Shown here: one piece after another, positions 1 to 5,283 of the stretch
Position numbering within the stretch: the first letter of the stretch is position 1
Layout of the letters: each line of letters opens with the position of its first letter
Assembly: GCA_024275215.1 (NCBI GenBank)
Contig: JAJRZO010000060.1
Span: forward strand, 1 to 5,283
Direction of reading: 5' to 3'
Origin: Candidatus Zixiibacteriota bacterium
GTDB lineage: Bacteria; Zixibacteria; MSB-5A5; JAABVY01; JAHJOQ01
DNA: 5,283 nt
Notes under the pieces: generated by a model
What the model was told of the DNA's origin: nothing
Database searches by the model: none
The model's input: only the letters and a program-made list of their open reading frames with translations
Made by a program: the position numbers and the translations under genes

Positions 1-1335
1 AGTCACCTTGACCACAAATTCATAGTCGCCTTCAGCAATCGGTGTGAAACAAATCTTCCCAGTTTGCGGATCGAGAGAACCGGGGCCGCTAATAAGTTCA
101 AGCGTAAGTACATCATCAGGATCGGGATCGTCTGCTGTAACATTGAAACAGATTTCGCTCAGATCGCAGACGAATAGCGATGTATCCGGTATAATAACAA
201 CAGGCGGAGAATTCAGGTTTATGTCGATCTGTATCGTATCCTGATCTCCCGCTCCGCATGAATCCTTCGCAGACACAACAAATATATAGCTGCCTGCGCC
301 TGTCGGCGTGAAACAGACTTCGCCGGTGACTTCATCAATCTGTCCAGGACCATTATCAAGACTAAATGTGACAGGTTCACCATCAGGATCATCAGCCTGC
401 GCGAAGAAACAAATCTCGCTCAGATTGCACAGATAATATGTTGTGTCGTCCGGCAATTGTATTGTCGGCAGAGCATTCAAATCAATGGTAACTCGAGATG
501 TATCGACATCAGACAAGCCACAGAAATCATCCCACAATTGAATTTCGATTTCGTATGTTCCTTCGGTGTCAGCCCAAATGCAGACCTCCCCTGTCGCAGG
601 ATCGTACGTGGCGGGTGGAGTCACATTGACAGTGATCTCGCTATCACCCGGATTATCAATTTGCAATGGGAAACATATTTCAGCAGGTTCGCACAGGGAT
701 GTGTCAACATCCGGCGCGGAGATTATCGATGGCGACTGCGCGATTACTACAGTGATGTCAACTGTATCGAGCGGGCACCAGTATGGACACATCGGATCGC
801 TACTGCATTCTCCGCTCCTGCTCAGACAACAATCATCACTTGCACGAATGATAAAGCGATAGTCAGCCGAATCTTCCGGTCCCGGCAGGAAACAGACTTC
901 ACCCGTAAGAGGATCGATCGTTCCGTGACCCTCAACAAGTTCGAACAGAATATCGTCGCCATCCTCATCGGAAGCATCAACAGTGAAACAGATGCTGTCA
1001 GTCGAACAGACAAGTGTGTCGAAATCAGGAGGCGCGGTTATCACAGGCGGCATATTTATTTGATAGTCTATTGTAAACGTATCGATTGCTGTATTGCCAA
1101 GATTGTCCTCAACGCGGAATACAAACTGATACAACATGTCATACGGAGCGGGATTGAAACAATGATGAATCGTAGCGGAATCGACAACAGCAACAGGCTG
1201 GAAATCTCCATCTCCTTCAAGCATAGTCACTTCAAGCGAGTCTCCTGAGCAGCCGTTATCAGACACAAAAATATCGAAACAAACTTCCCCTGCTGCGCAA
1301 ACATTGAACGCCATATCATCAGGCACCTGTATTAT
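1..1335 (-). repeat. Five tandem Ig/cadherin-like protein modules (last one cut by window edge)
   Basis: Modules in reading order: residues 201-294 (positions 1335-1054), 296-398 (1050-742), 402-487 (732-475), 490-575 (468-211) and 577-645+ (207-1). Each begins with a proline-containing linker and has a Cx5C pair (C213/C219, C310/C316, C415/C421, C503/C509, C590/C596). Modules 2-5 then have a G-E/K-V/I-C element (C348, C452, C541, C629), and modules 2-4 a DxC or DDxC near the end (C369/C370, C472, C560). Modules 4 and 5 are closest to each other: LSEICF is encoded by nearly the same bases at 406-423 and 145-162. The first module is most divergent, and the second carries an insertion with extra cysteines at about 369-387. 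Confidence 0.85.
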
Positions 1336-1935
1336 CGGGCCATCACAACCGGTACGAAGTAATACTATCAGATCATTGAAATCCTGATCTCCACCATTCT
1401 TAAGGTCTTCAAAACAGACAAGATACTCGTTTTCATTCTGACCTGTAGAAAACACTTTTGTGTGGTCATACAGATCTCTGTTGAATGTCGGCTCAGTATA
1501 CCATGTATAGCCGCCACTGATACCGGGCTGGAAATACAGCCCGACACTCGATCCTCCAGAAACAGAGAATATGATTGAATCATTTACTTCATTTGCAGGA
1601 TCAAAAAGCAGCGTCTTCTGAGTCGAATCCGGCGAAACATAGAAACCTGCCAGAGACGATCCGAACGAAGATGATAGCTTCTGAAGCAGTATAGCTACAT
1701 TCCCATCGCCGGAAGCGGGAATCTCAGTGAGACCGAGTTCATCGGTCGCAACATTTATGCTGTAACCGAGACTGTCGAAAATTTCCTGCAGCGACGGCTC
1801 CCCGTAAGCTGTTGAAAGAAGCGAATCGAGCAGAGCCTGATCGCCCCCGCCGGCAATCGCCACAGATCCTGCCGCAATGAAAAGAAACAGGAACAACAGC
1901 GTAAATACAATATGCTTAAAAATGGTATCAGACAT
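1..1935 (-). CDS. Secreted DUF4114 protein with tandem cysteine-marked Ig-like repeats (5' part; C-terminus outside window)
   Basis: Open frame of 645 codons with no stop before the left edge, so the protein is larger than what is visible. Residues 1-28 form a signal peptide: K7, a hydrophobic core at about 9-22, and a small-residue AIAGG region, so the product is exported. Residues 34-65 (ending in GEPSLQEIFDSLGYSINV) form a distinct N-terminal segment. Residues about 115-195 look like a DUF4114 domain, with the signature FEDLKNGGDQDFNDLIVLL at 175-193, whose acidic residues suggest calcium binding. From 201 onward there are five tandem Ig/cadherin-like modules (about 85-100 aa each), with recurring SEICF, DDPDG, TGEVCF and DT..I.I.LN.PP elements. 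The start is the second ATG (1935), 8 nt after AAGGAG; the ATG at 1941 is only 2 nt from it. Known for the family: such proteins are surface or secreted, often adhesive or matrix-like. The specific function is unknown. A C-terminal sorting or dockerin-type module may lie outside the window, but this cannot be seen. Confidence 0.9.
   Translation of the reverse strand, partial: MSDTIFKHIVFTLLFLFLFIAAGSVAIAGGGDQALLDSLLSTAYGEPSLQEIFDSLGYSINVATDELGLTEIPASGDGNVAILLQKLSSSFGSSLAGFYVSPDSTQKTLLFDPANEVNDSIIFSVSGGSSVGLYFQPGISGGYTWYTEPTFNRDLYDHTKVFSTGQNENEYLVCFEDLKNGGDQDFNDLIVLLRTGCDGPIIQVPDDMAFNVCAAGEVCFDIFVSDNGCSGDSLEVTMLEGDGDFQPVAVVDSATIHHCFNPAPYDMLYQFVFRVEDNLGNTAIDTFTIDYQINMPPVITAPPDFDTLVCSTDSICFTVDASDEDGDDILFELVEGHGTIDPLTGEVCFLPGPEDSADYRFIIRASDDCCLSRSGECSSDPMCPYWCPLDTVDITVVIAQSPSIISAPDVDTSLCEPAEICFPLQIDNPGDSEITVNVTPPATYDPATGEVCIWADTEGTYEIEIQLWDDFCGLSDVDTSRVTIDLNALPTIQLPDDTTYYLCNLSEICFFAQADDPDGEPVTFSLDNGPGQIDEVTGEVCFTPTGAGSYIFVVSAKDSCGAGDQDTIQIDINLNSPPVVIIPDTSLFVCDLSEICFNVTADDPDPDDVLTLELISGPGSLDPQTGKICFTPIAEGDYEFVVKVT
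1351..1593 (-). other. DUF4114-like domain
   Basis: Residues about 115-195 of the secreted protein. The segment begins with NDSIIFSVSGG and ends with the family-defining acidic signature EYLVCFEDLKNGGDQDFND at 170-188, followed by a hydrophobic strand (LIVLL). The signature is recognised from memory of the family (E-D-L, then G-G-D-x-D-F-N-D). The asparagine and aspartates probably coordinate calcium, by inference. The domain boundaries are approximate. Confidence 0.75.
1852..1935 (-). other. Signal peptide coding segment
   Basis: Residues 1-28 of the DUF4114 protein. A short polar N-terminus with one lysine (MSDTIFKH) is followed by a strongly hydrophobic run (IVFTLLFLFLFIAAG) and then small residues before the glycine stretch at 29-31. 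Cleavage near residue 28 (AIA|GG) fits a type I signal peptidase site. There is no lipobox cysteine. Confidence 0.8.
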
Positions 1936-1943
1936 TATCATGT

Positions 1944-1949
1944 CTCCTT
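1944..1949 (-). promoter_or_regulatory. Ribosome binding site of the DUF4114 gene
   Basis: Minus-strand AAGGAG lies 8 nt before the ATG at 1935 and only 2 nt before the in-frame ATG at 1941. The spacing favours the downstream ATG as the real start. Confidence 0.75.
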
Positions 1950-2076
1950 GTATACAGCCCACCTATCAAAAATCTACAGCATTGATCTTTGTTGCCATCT
2001 TATCTATCATATATAATAAGTGTGAATTCATAAAAATTATGCCACCCAAGCGAATAGTATTCTGAATTGATTTCAA

Positions 2077-2097
2077 GCACTCAATAAAAGCGAGTAC
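2077..2097 (-). other. Second small stem-loop in the leader
   Basis: Minus-strand GTACTC pairs with GAGTGC (six pairs, one of them G-U) across a 9-nt loop. It is weak, and chance occurrence in AT-rich DNA is possible. No known riboswitch or leader-peptide architecture is recognised around it. Confidence 0.2.
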
Positions 2098-2132
2098 AAC
2101 AAAGTATAGACGACAATGGTACCGTATATAGA

Positions 2133-2157
2133 TTCCAACCTGATCTACAGGCTGGAA
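2133..2157 (-). other. Stem-loop near the 5' end of the predicted leader RNA
   Basis: The minus-strand RNA can form a 10-bp stem: TTCCAGCCTG pairs with CAGGTTGGAA, with one G-U wobble, around the 5-nt loop TAGAT. On the plus strand the wobble becomes an A-C mismatch, so the structure is better as minus-strand RNA. It would start about 8 nt after the predicted transcription start. No U-tract follows, so it is a poor intrinsic terminator. A 5' stabilising hairpin or regulatory element is a possible role. Confidence 0.5.
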
Positions 2158-2171
2158 CTCTCACCGTGCAC

Positions 2172-2199
2172 AATATACCTGAAGCAAAAGAATTGTCAA
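2172..2199 (-). promoter_or_regulatory. Sigma70-type promoter driving the DUF4114 gene
   Basis: On the minus strand a perfect -35 box TTGACA (2199-2194) is followed after 16 bp by TATATT (2177-2172), which matches the TATAAT consensus at five of six positions. It points towards the secreted-protein gene. Transcription would start near 2165, giving an untranslated leader of about 230 nt. It sits about 175 bp beyond the nuclease stop codon, which supports separate transcription of the two units. This is read directly from sequence; activity is inferred. Confidence 0.65.
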
Positions 2200-2284
2200 G
2201 CCGTTTTTGGCCTGCAACACCCTTCTAACATGTTGAATTTTTACACACTTACGAGGATCAACCTCACCCTGAACTATAGGGAGT

Positions 2285-2296
2285 TTTTGCGCAAAA
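2285..2296. promoter_or_regulatory. Perfect 12-bp palindrome TTTTGCGCAAAA
   Basis: The sequence equals its own reverse complement and sits 85 bp upstream of the -35 box of the DUF4114-gene promoter. It has no loop, so it would act as double-stranded DNA, for example as a dimeric regulator site. No specific regulator is recognised and only one copy is seen, so the role is conjecture. Confidence 0.25.
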
Positions 2297-2316
2297 TATG
2301 CACACTTCGAACCGAG

Positions 2317-2349
2317 AAAATAAGGGGGGCAACGGAGCAGCACACCTTA
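2317..2349 (-). terminator. Weak intrinsic terminator candidate after the nuclease gene
   Basis: About 24 nt after the nuclease stop, minus-strand TAAGG (2349-2345) can pair with CCTTA (2325-2321), followed directly by TTTTC. The stem has only five continuous base pairs and a 19-nt interior with patchy pairing, so termination here would be inefficient. It is listed because no better terminator lies between the two transcription units. Confidence 0.25.
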
Positions 2350-2372
2350 ACCTATCACTTCATGCGCCCAAG

Positions 2373-3587
2373 TCAACCCGTTTTATTTCTTATGGTTACA
2401 GTCGGCGCACAATCCACATGCTCGATCATCTCAAATAACCTGTCACGATAAGCCGGATTGTATTTCGCCTTGGTTACGAAGCTGTTGAAGCCTTGCGCAT
2501 TGTAACTAAATACCTGATCTATCATTTCGGTCTCAACAAGGAAATCAACGAATCTCTTCTTCTCCTCTGCTTTCCCCTCTGTAAGCTTCGCAAACCTGGG
2601 ACGGTACTGTGACCAGAATCTGATATTGACATTTTTATTTGTGCCGGACAAAACAGTCAAGCCATTGAGCTTCGCATAATCTGCGAGTTGTTTCTTGATA
2701 GTCTGCTCCTCTTCCACAAGAGCAGCAAAATACTCCTTTATCTCTACAAGCCGATCAATCGCTTTTACGATTTCGTCATCGCGGAGTTCACCGGCCTGTT
2801 CATCCGCCTGCAACTGATGGATTTTTGCCGGACAGAATGACATGTACTCGCACCAGCTACAAAGACGAGTTTCTTTAGTCGGGAAATTATCATCAATACG
2901 TGCCTGCTCAATTTCTCGAATCAAACGAATTGTTTCATCAACGAGCTTGTCGAGATCGACATCAGCCCTTTCTGATGTACGCTTTTCCGGGATGGCGAGA
3001 TAATGCCAGACCAGCTCGATTTTGTCACGATCAGGCCAGAGTTGTTTGACAGCGATCTGGTAAAGCGCAAGCTGGCGGTCCTCATCAAGATTAACCTGAC
3101 TTTGAATCGTGCGAGCAGTCTTATAATCGTATATCACAAGGGTTCCATCAGGCTTCACCGCAAGCCTGTCTATTATTCCACGAATCCTGTATTTGCCATC
3201 GTCATCGAGATTGAACACTACATTGCGCTCAAGAGCCACTGTCCTGTCCTGATCGAATGGATGATACGCCTGATAGTAATCAGACAGCATCTTCCTTCCT
3301 CTGTCTCTGAAATGATCTTCATTTAGATCATCATCCCTGATGACAAGTTCAATCGGCTTCTGTTTCTCCCAACTGTCATCATAGAATTTAAGAAGTTCCT
3401 CCTCAGACCATATTTTTCCGTAAGTCACCAGTTCGTACAATCTCTCCAGCGCCTGATGAACAATCTTCCCAAGAAAGCTCTCGACAGAAACGCGGTCACC
3501 CGTGTCGAATCTTTCGACATACTTGAACTTGTACTTCCTCGGACATTGTTCAAATGTCGAAAGCCTTGAATGCGAATATGTCCCCAT
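2373..3587 (-). CDS. RecB/Cas4-like PD-(D/E)XK nuclease with 4Fe-4S cluster motif
   Basis: A 404-aa protein. Residues 1-255 carry a RecB-type nuclease core: SHSRLSTFEQCPRKY at the N-terminus, GKIVHQAL with H44, GIIDRL with D140, DYKT with D154 and K156, and QLALY with Q172 and Y176. Four cysteines, C15 plus C243-x2-C246-x5-C252, match the iron-sulfur arrangement known from AddB and Cas4, where the cluster staples the N-terminus to the nuclease core. All expected catalytic residues are present, so it should be active on DNA, probably as an exonuclease. Residues about 270-306 look like a coiled coil, and 307-404 form an extension that I do not recognise. The start is the ATG at 3587, with GGGAGG 5 nt upstream; an in-frame ATG at 3626 lies inside the preceding gene and lacks support. 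The start overlaps the kinase stop by one base. No helicase or cas genes are adjacent, so its DNA-processing role (repair, defence or other) is unknown. Confidence 0.88.
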   Translation of the reverse strand: MGTYSHSRLSTFEQCPRKYKFKYVERFDTGDRVSVESFLGKIVHQALERLYELVTYGKIWSEEELLKFYDDSWEKQKPIELVIRDDDLNEDHFRDRGRKMLSDYYQAYHPFDQDRTVALERNVVFNLDDDGKYRIRGIIDRLAVKPDGTLVIYDYKTARTIQSQVNLDEDRQLALYQIAVKQLWPDRDKIELVWHYLAIPEKRTSERADVDLDKLVDETIRLIREIEQARIDDNFPTKETRLCSWCEYMSFCPAKIHQLQADEQAGELRDDEIVKAIDRLVEIKEYFAALVEEEQTIKKQLADYAKLNGLTVLSGTNKNVNIRFWSQYRPRFAKLTEGKAEEKKRFVDFLVETEMIDQVFSYNAQGFNSFVTKAKYNPAYRDRLFEMIEHVDCAPTVTIRNKTG

Positions 3588-5263
3588 TACAACCTCCCTG
3601 ATCTGATTATCGAAATTACCAGCCACATACCGAGCGCCGCCGCTGCAAGGAATCCGAGGACTCCCAGCAATGGCACACCATACACTGTCAGGCCGGTGTC
3701 ACTCGTCATTATCCATGATGACCCGACGATCAGCGCGGCAATTATCATCGAGAATGACAGCCTGTTGGATGCTCGGTCGATCTCCGTCGAGAGAGAGTCG
3801 AGACCAAGATGCTTCATGACAAACGCAAGCTCGCCCTTCAGAAGACGGCGCGAAAGAAGCTTCATGTCACGCGGAGCTTCGGTCAGGAGATCATACAGCC
3901 CATCCATCATCGACATTGCGCTTGATGAGATACGCTTCGCATTGAATTTGCGAAGCGCCAGTTTCTTGACGAATGGCTCTGCTTCTTCTATCAGGTTGAC
4001 ATTCGGATCGAGCATTCTGGCAACTTCTTCGTAAGTACCCACAGCCTTCCCCAACATCATCAGGCTCGATGGTATCCTGATTCCGTATCGCGTGAAAACT
4101 CCCAACGCATCCTCGAAGATCGCTCTCATGTTCAACTGTTTCAGAGGTGTTTTGTGATAGAGATGAAGGAATTCGGTGAATTCCCCTTCCAAAGCTACGG
4201 CATCAACGGTATCATCGAGTAAATCGTAGGAAGCAAGAACCTTGACTGCGGCTCGTCCATCCATGCGATTTGATGCAAGAAGCATCTCAGCAAGCAAATC
4301 AATCGCGGTTTCGGACAATGTCCCGACCTGTCCGAAATCGACAGGTGCCCATCGATTCTCAGGTACGATAAATAAATTGCCCGGGTGCGGATCGGCGTGG
4401 AAGAAACGATCCTCGAAAATCATCTTGAATACGATTCGCGCACCGCGTTTTGCCAGCAGGGTCAGGTCGTATCCCGATTCGCGTAATTCATCGAGCCGTG
4501 AAACTTTGATTCCATGCACGATGCTTGTTGTCAAAACGCGCGAAGCGCAGTAATCCCAGTTGACTTCAGGTATGCAGATTTCGGGATCACCCTCGAAGTT
4601 TCGCCTGAATATCTCTATGTTTCTGGCCTCGAAATAAAGATCGACCTCTCTCCTGACAGCGCGCGCAAGTTCTGCCGCCTGCTCTACGGGCTTGTAACGC
4701 TTGCTTTCCGGCACATGTTTTTCGAGCAACGCCGCAACGTCTCTGAGAATCTCCATGTCGACCGCGATCATCTTGCGCACACCCGGTCGCAAGACTTTCA
4801 CCGCGACTTTGTCTCCGGTAGTAGTTACAGCGAAGTGAACCTGTGCCAGCGATGCCGATGCGACGGGTTCCTCGGAGAATTCTTTGAACAACGAATCCAA
4901 TGGCTTCCCGAATTCTGACTCGATTGTATTTTTGATTGACTCGAAATCACATGGCGGGACCTCATCCTGGAGTTTGGACAACTCAATCGTGAGTTCCGCA
5001 GGGATGAGAAATGGACGGTTTGACAGCACCTGTCCGAGCTTAATAAACGACGGTCCGAGTTCCTCCATCGCCAGTCGTATCCGTGCCGCGTATGATAGTC
5101 CCTCGATTCGTGAGGAATCCCGCCTCATGGCCCACCGCCCTATGCGCAAAAGCGGCTGAATTTTCATACGACCGACAAGGTCACCGAAACCGTGTCGGAT
5201 CAGCACTGTTACGATCTGTTTATAGCGACCGTAATGCTTAAAGCGAGACCCTAATCTTATCAA
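3587..5263 (-). CDS. ubiB: ABC1/AarF/UbiB-family atypical protein kinase-like membrane protein
   Basis: A 558-aa protein, normal length for the family. In order: GRYKQIVTVLIRHGFGDL at 12-29, the KxGQ motif KLGQ at 75-78 followed by LSNRPFLIP, the alanine-rich loop ASASLAQVH at 135-143, the nucleotide-pocket lysine in VAVKV (K156), the ExD segment EVDLYFEARN at 206-215, the catalytic HADPHPGN at 289-296 (D291, N296), and DFG at 309-311. Two hydrophobic helices at about 503-520 and 529-552 anchor the C-terminus in the inner membrane. Family members are ATPases or kinase-like proteins that support isoprenoid quinone synthesis or lipid handling; the substrate here is not known. The start is TTG at 5263 with GGAG 7 nt upstream. 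The frame stays open to the window edge, so a start further upstream is not excluded. The aspartate usual after RP in the KxGQ region is F85 here. The symbol marks the family, not proven ubiquinone synthesis. Confidence 0.92.
   Translation of the reverse strand: MIRLGSRFKHYGRYKQIVTVLIRHGFGDLVGRMKIQPLLRIGRWAMRRDSSRIEGLSYAARIRLAMEELGPSFIKLGQVLSNRPFLIPAELTIELSKLQDEVPPCDFESIKNTIESEFGKPLDSLFKEFSEEPVASASLAQVHFAVTTTGDKVAVKVLRPGVRKMIAVDMEILRDVAALLEKHVPESKRYKPVEQAAELARAVRREVDLYFEARNIEIFRRNFEGDPEICIPEVNWDYCASRVLTTSIVHGIKVSRLDELRESGYDLTLLAKRGARIVFKMIFEDRFFHADPHPGNLFIVPENRWAPVDFGQVGTLSETAIDLLAEMLLASNRMDGRAAVKVLASYDLLDDTVDAVALEGEFTEFLHLYHKTPLKQLNMRAIFEDALGVFTRYGIRIPSSLMMLGKAVGTYEEVARMLDPNVNLIEEAEPFVKKLALRKFNAKRISSSAMSMMDGLYDLLTEAPRDMKLLSRRLLKGELAFVMKHLGLDSLSTEIDRASNRLSFSMIIAALIVGSSWIMTSDTGLTVYGVPLLGVLGFLAAAALGMWLVISIIRSGRL
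3593..3598 (-). promoter_or_regulatory. Ribosome binding site of the nuclease gene
   Basis: Minus-strand GGGAGG lies inside the last codons of the kinase gene, 5 nt before the ATG at 3587. It decides the start and, with the TAATG junction, supports translational coupling. Confidence 0.75.
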
Positions 5264-5283
5264 ACCACTGCTCCACGTCCTGG
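5238..5283 (-). CDS. Possible 3' end of an upstream gene (last 14 codons)
   Basis: In a different frame from the kinase, the minus strand reads QDVEQWFDKIRVSL and then TAA at 5240-5238. It overlaps the kinase TTG start by 26 bases. The peptide has ordinary composition and could be the C-terminus of a co-transcribed upstream protein, which would fit the tight packing of the kinase-nuclease junction. At only 14 residues the family cannot be named, and the open frame may be chance. Confidence 0.35.
   Translation of the reverse strand, partial: QDVEQWFDKIRVSL
5271..5274 (-). promoter_or_regulatory. Probable ribosome binding site for the ubiB-like TTG start
   Basis: Minus-strand GGAG lies 7 nt before the TTG at 5263. 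It is short but well spaced, and it is the main reason for accepting a TTG start rather than a later ATG (residue 33), which would remove the conserved RY..I segment. Confidence 0.45.

Larger units (their letters stand above)
1942..2372. other. Gene-free intergenic region between the nuclease and DUF4114 genes
   Basis: An AT-rich stretch with no credible coding sequence on either strand. Besides the promoter, palindrome, two stem-loops, ribosome binding site and weak terminator listed separately, nothing else is recognised: no tRNA, no inverted-repeat-bounded element, no known riboswitch fold. A weaker -10-like hexamer TATGAT occurs on the minus strand at 2011-2006, but without a good -35 box. 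Confidence 0.7.

Noticed and set aside
457..1248. 263-codon open frame on the plus strand
   Set aside because: It lies wholly antisense to the Ig-like modules, its translation is rich in R, I, C and S without recognisable domains, and it has no evident ribosome binding site. The regular codon pattern of the repeats on the minus strand explains the lack of stops.
2006..2011. Alternative promoter with -10 TATGAT closer to the DUF4114 gene
   Set aside because: The hexamer 17 bp upstream is TTTATG, a poor -35. The promoter at 2172-2199 is far stronger.
1972..2150. Direct repeat ATCTACAG (1972-1979 and 2143-2150) in the leader
   Set aside because: A single 8-bp repeat in about 430 bp is roughly what chance gives, and the copies have no shared flanks.
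2116..2451. 111-codon plus-strand frame across the intergenic region
   Set aside because: It runs over the minus-strand promoter and into the 3' end of the nuclease gene, has no convincing ribosome binding site or domain, and its composition looks like translated non-coding DNA.
2373..3587. Cas4 of a CRISPR system
   Set aside because: The Fe-S nuclease motifs resemble Cas4, but there is no repeat-spacer array or cas1/cas2 in the window and the protein is about twice the size of a typical Cas4.
3588..3626. Extended nuclease N-terminus from the ATG at 3626
   Set aside because: It would add 13 residues inside the kinase gene. The GGGAGG site is correctly placed only for the ATG at 3587, and the nuclease homology begins just after that start.
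3570..4034. 154-codon plus-strand frame opposite the kinase C-terminus
   Set aside because: It is antisense to the well-supported UbiB-like gene, is low in complexity (many R, S and I), and has no recognisable motif.
4514..4918. 134-codon plus-strand frame opposite the kinase core
   Set aside because: It is a mirror of the conserved kinase motifs on the other strand, with no independent support.

Overview
The window is 5.3 kb of moderate-GC bacterial DNA with all supportable genes on the minus strand, so it is read here from right to left. No rRNA, tRNA, CRISPR array or mobile element is visible. The large secreted protein built of cysteine-marked Ig-like repeats behind a DUF4114-type domain, next to a bacterial ABC1/UbiB kinase, suggests an uncultivated or environmental Gram-negative lineage, for example one related to the FCB group or Zixibacteria. 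That assignment is an inference from protein style only.

Right part (5283-2373): a probable 3' tail of an upstream gene is followed by a full ABC1/AarF/UbiB atypical kinase of 558 aa with two C-terminal membrane helices. Its TAA stop shares one base with the ATG of the next gene (TAATG). That gene encodes a 404-aa RecB/Cas4-like PD-(D/E)XK nuclease with the four cysteines expected for a 4Fe-4S cluster. The two are almost certainly co-transcribed and translationally coupled, although no known pathway joins a quinone-biosynthesis-type kinase to a DNA nuclease.

Middle (2372-1942): a gene-free, AT-rich stretch of about 430 bp. It holds a weak terminator candidate for the nuclease gene, a perfect 12-bp palindrome, and a strong sigma70-type promoter pointing left (TTGACA, 16 bp, TATATT). 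It also holds two stem-loops that would lie in a leader of about 230 nt.

Left part (1935-1): the 5' 645 codons of a large exported protein that runs off the window. It has a signal peptide, a conserved-looking N-terminal segment, a DUF4114 domain with the signature FEDLKNGGDQDFND, and then at least five tandem Ig/cadherin-like modules. These modules carry a regular cysteine pattern (Cx5C, then GEVC, then usually DxC). It has its own promoter and is a separate transcription unit from the kinase-nuclease pair.
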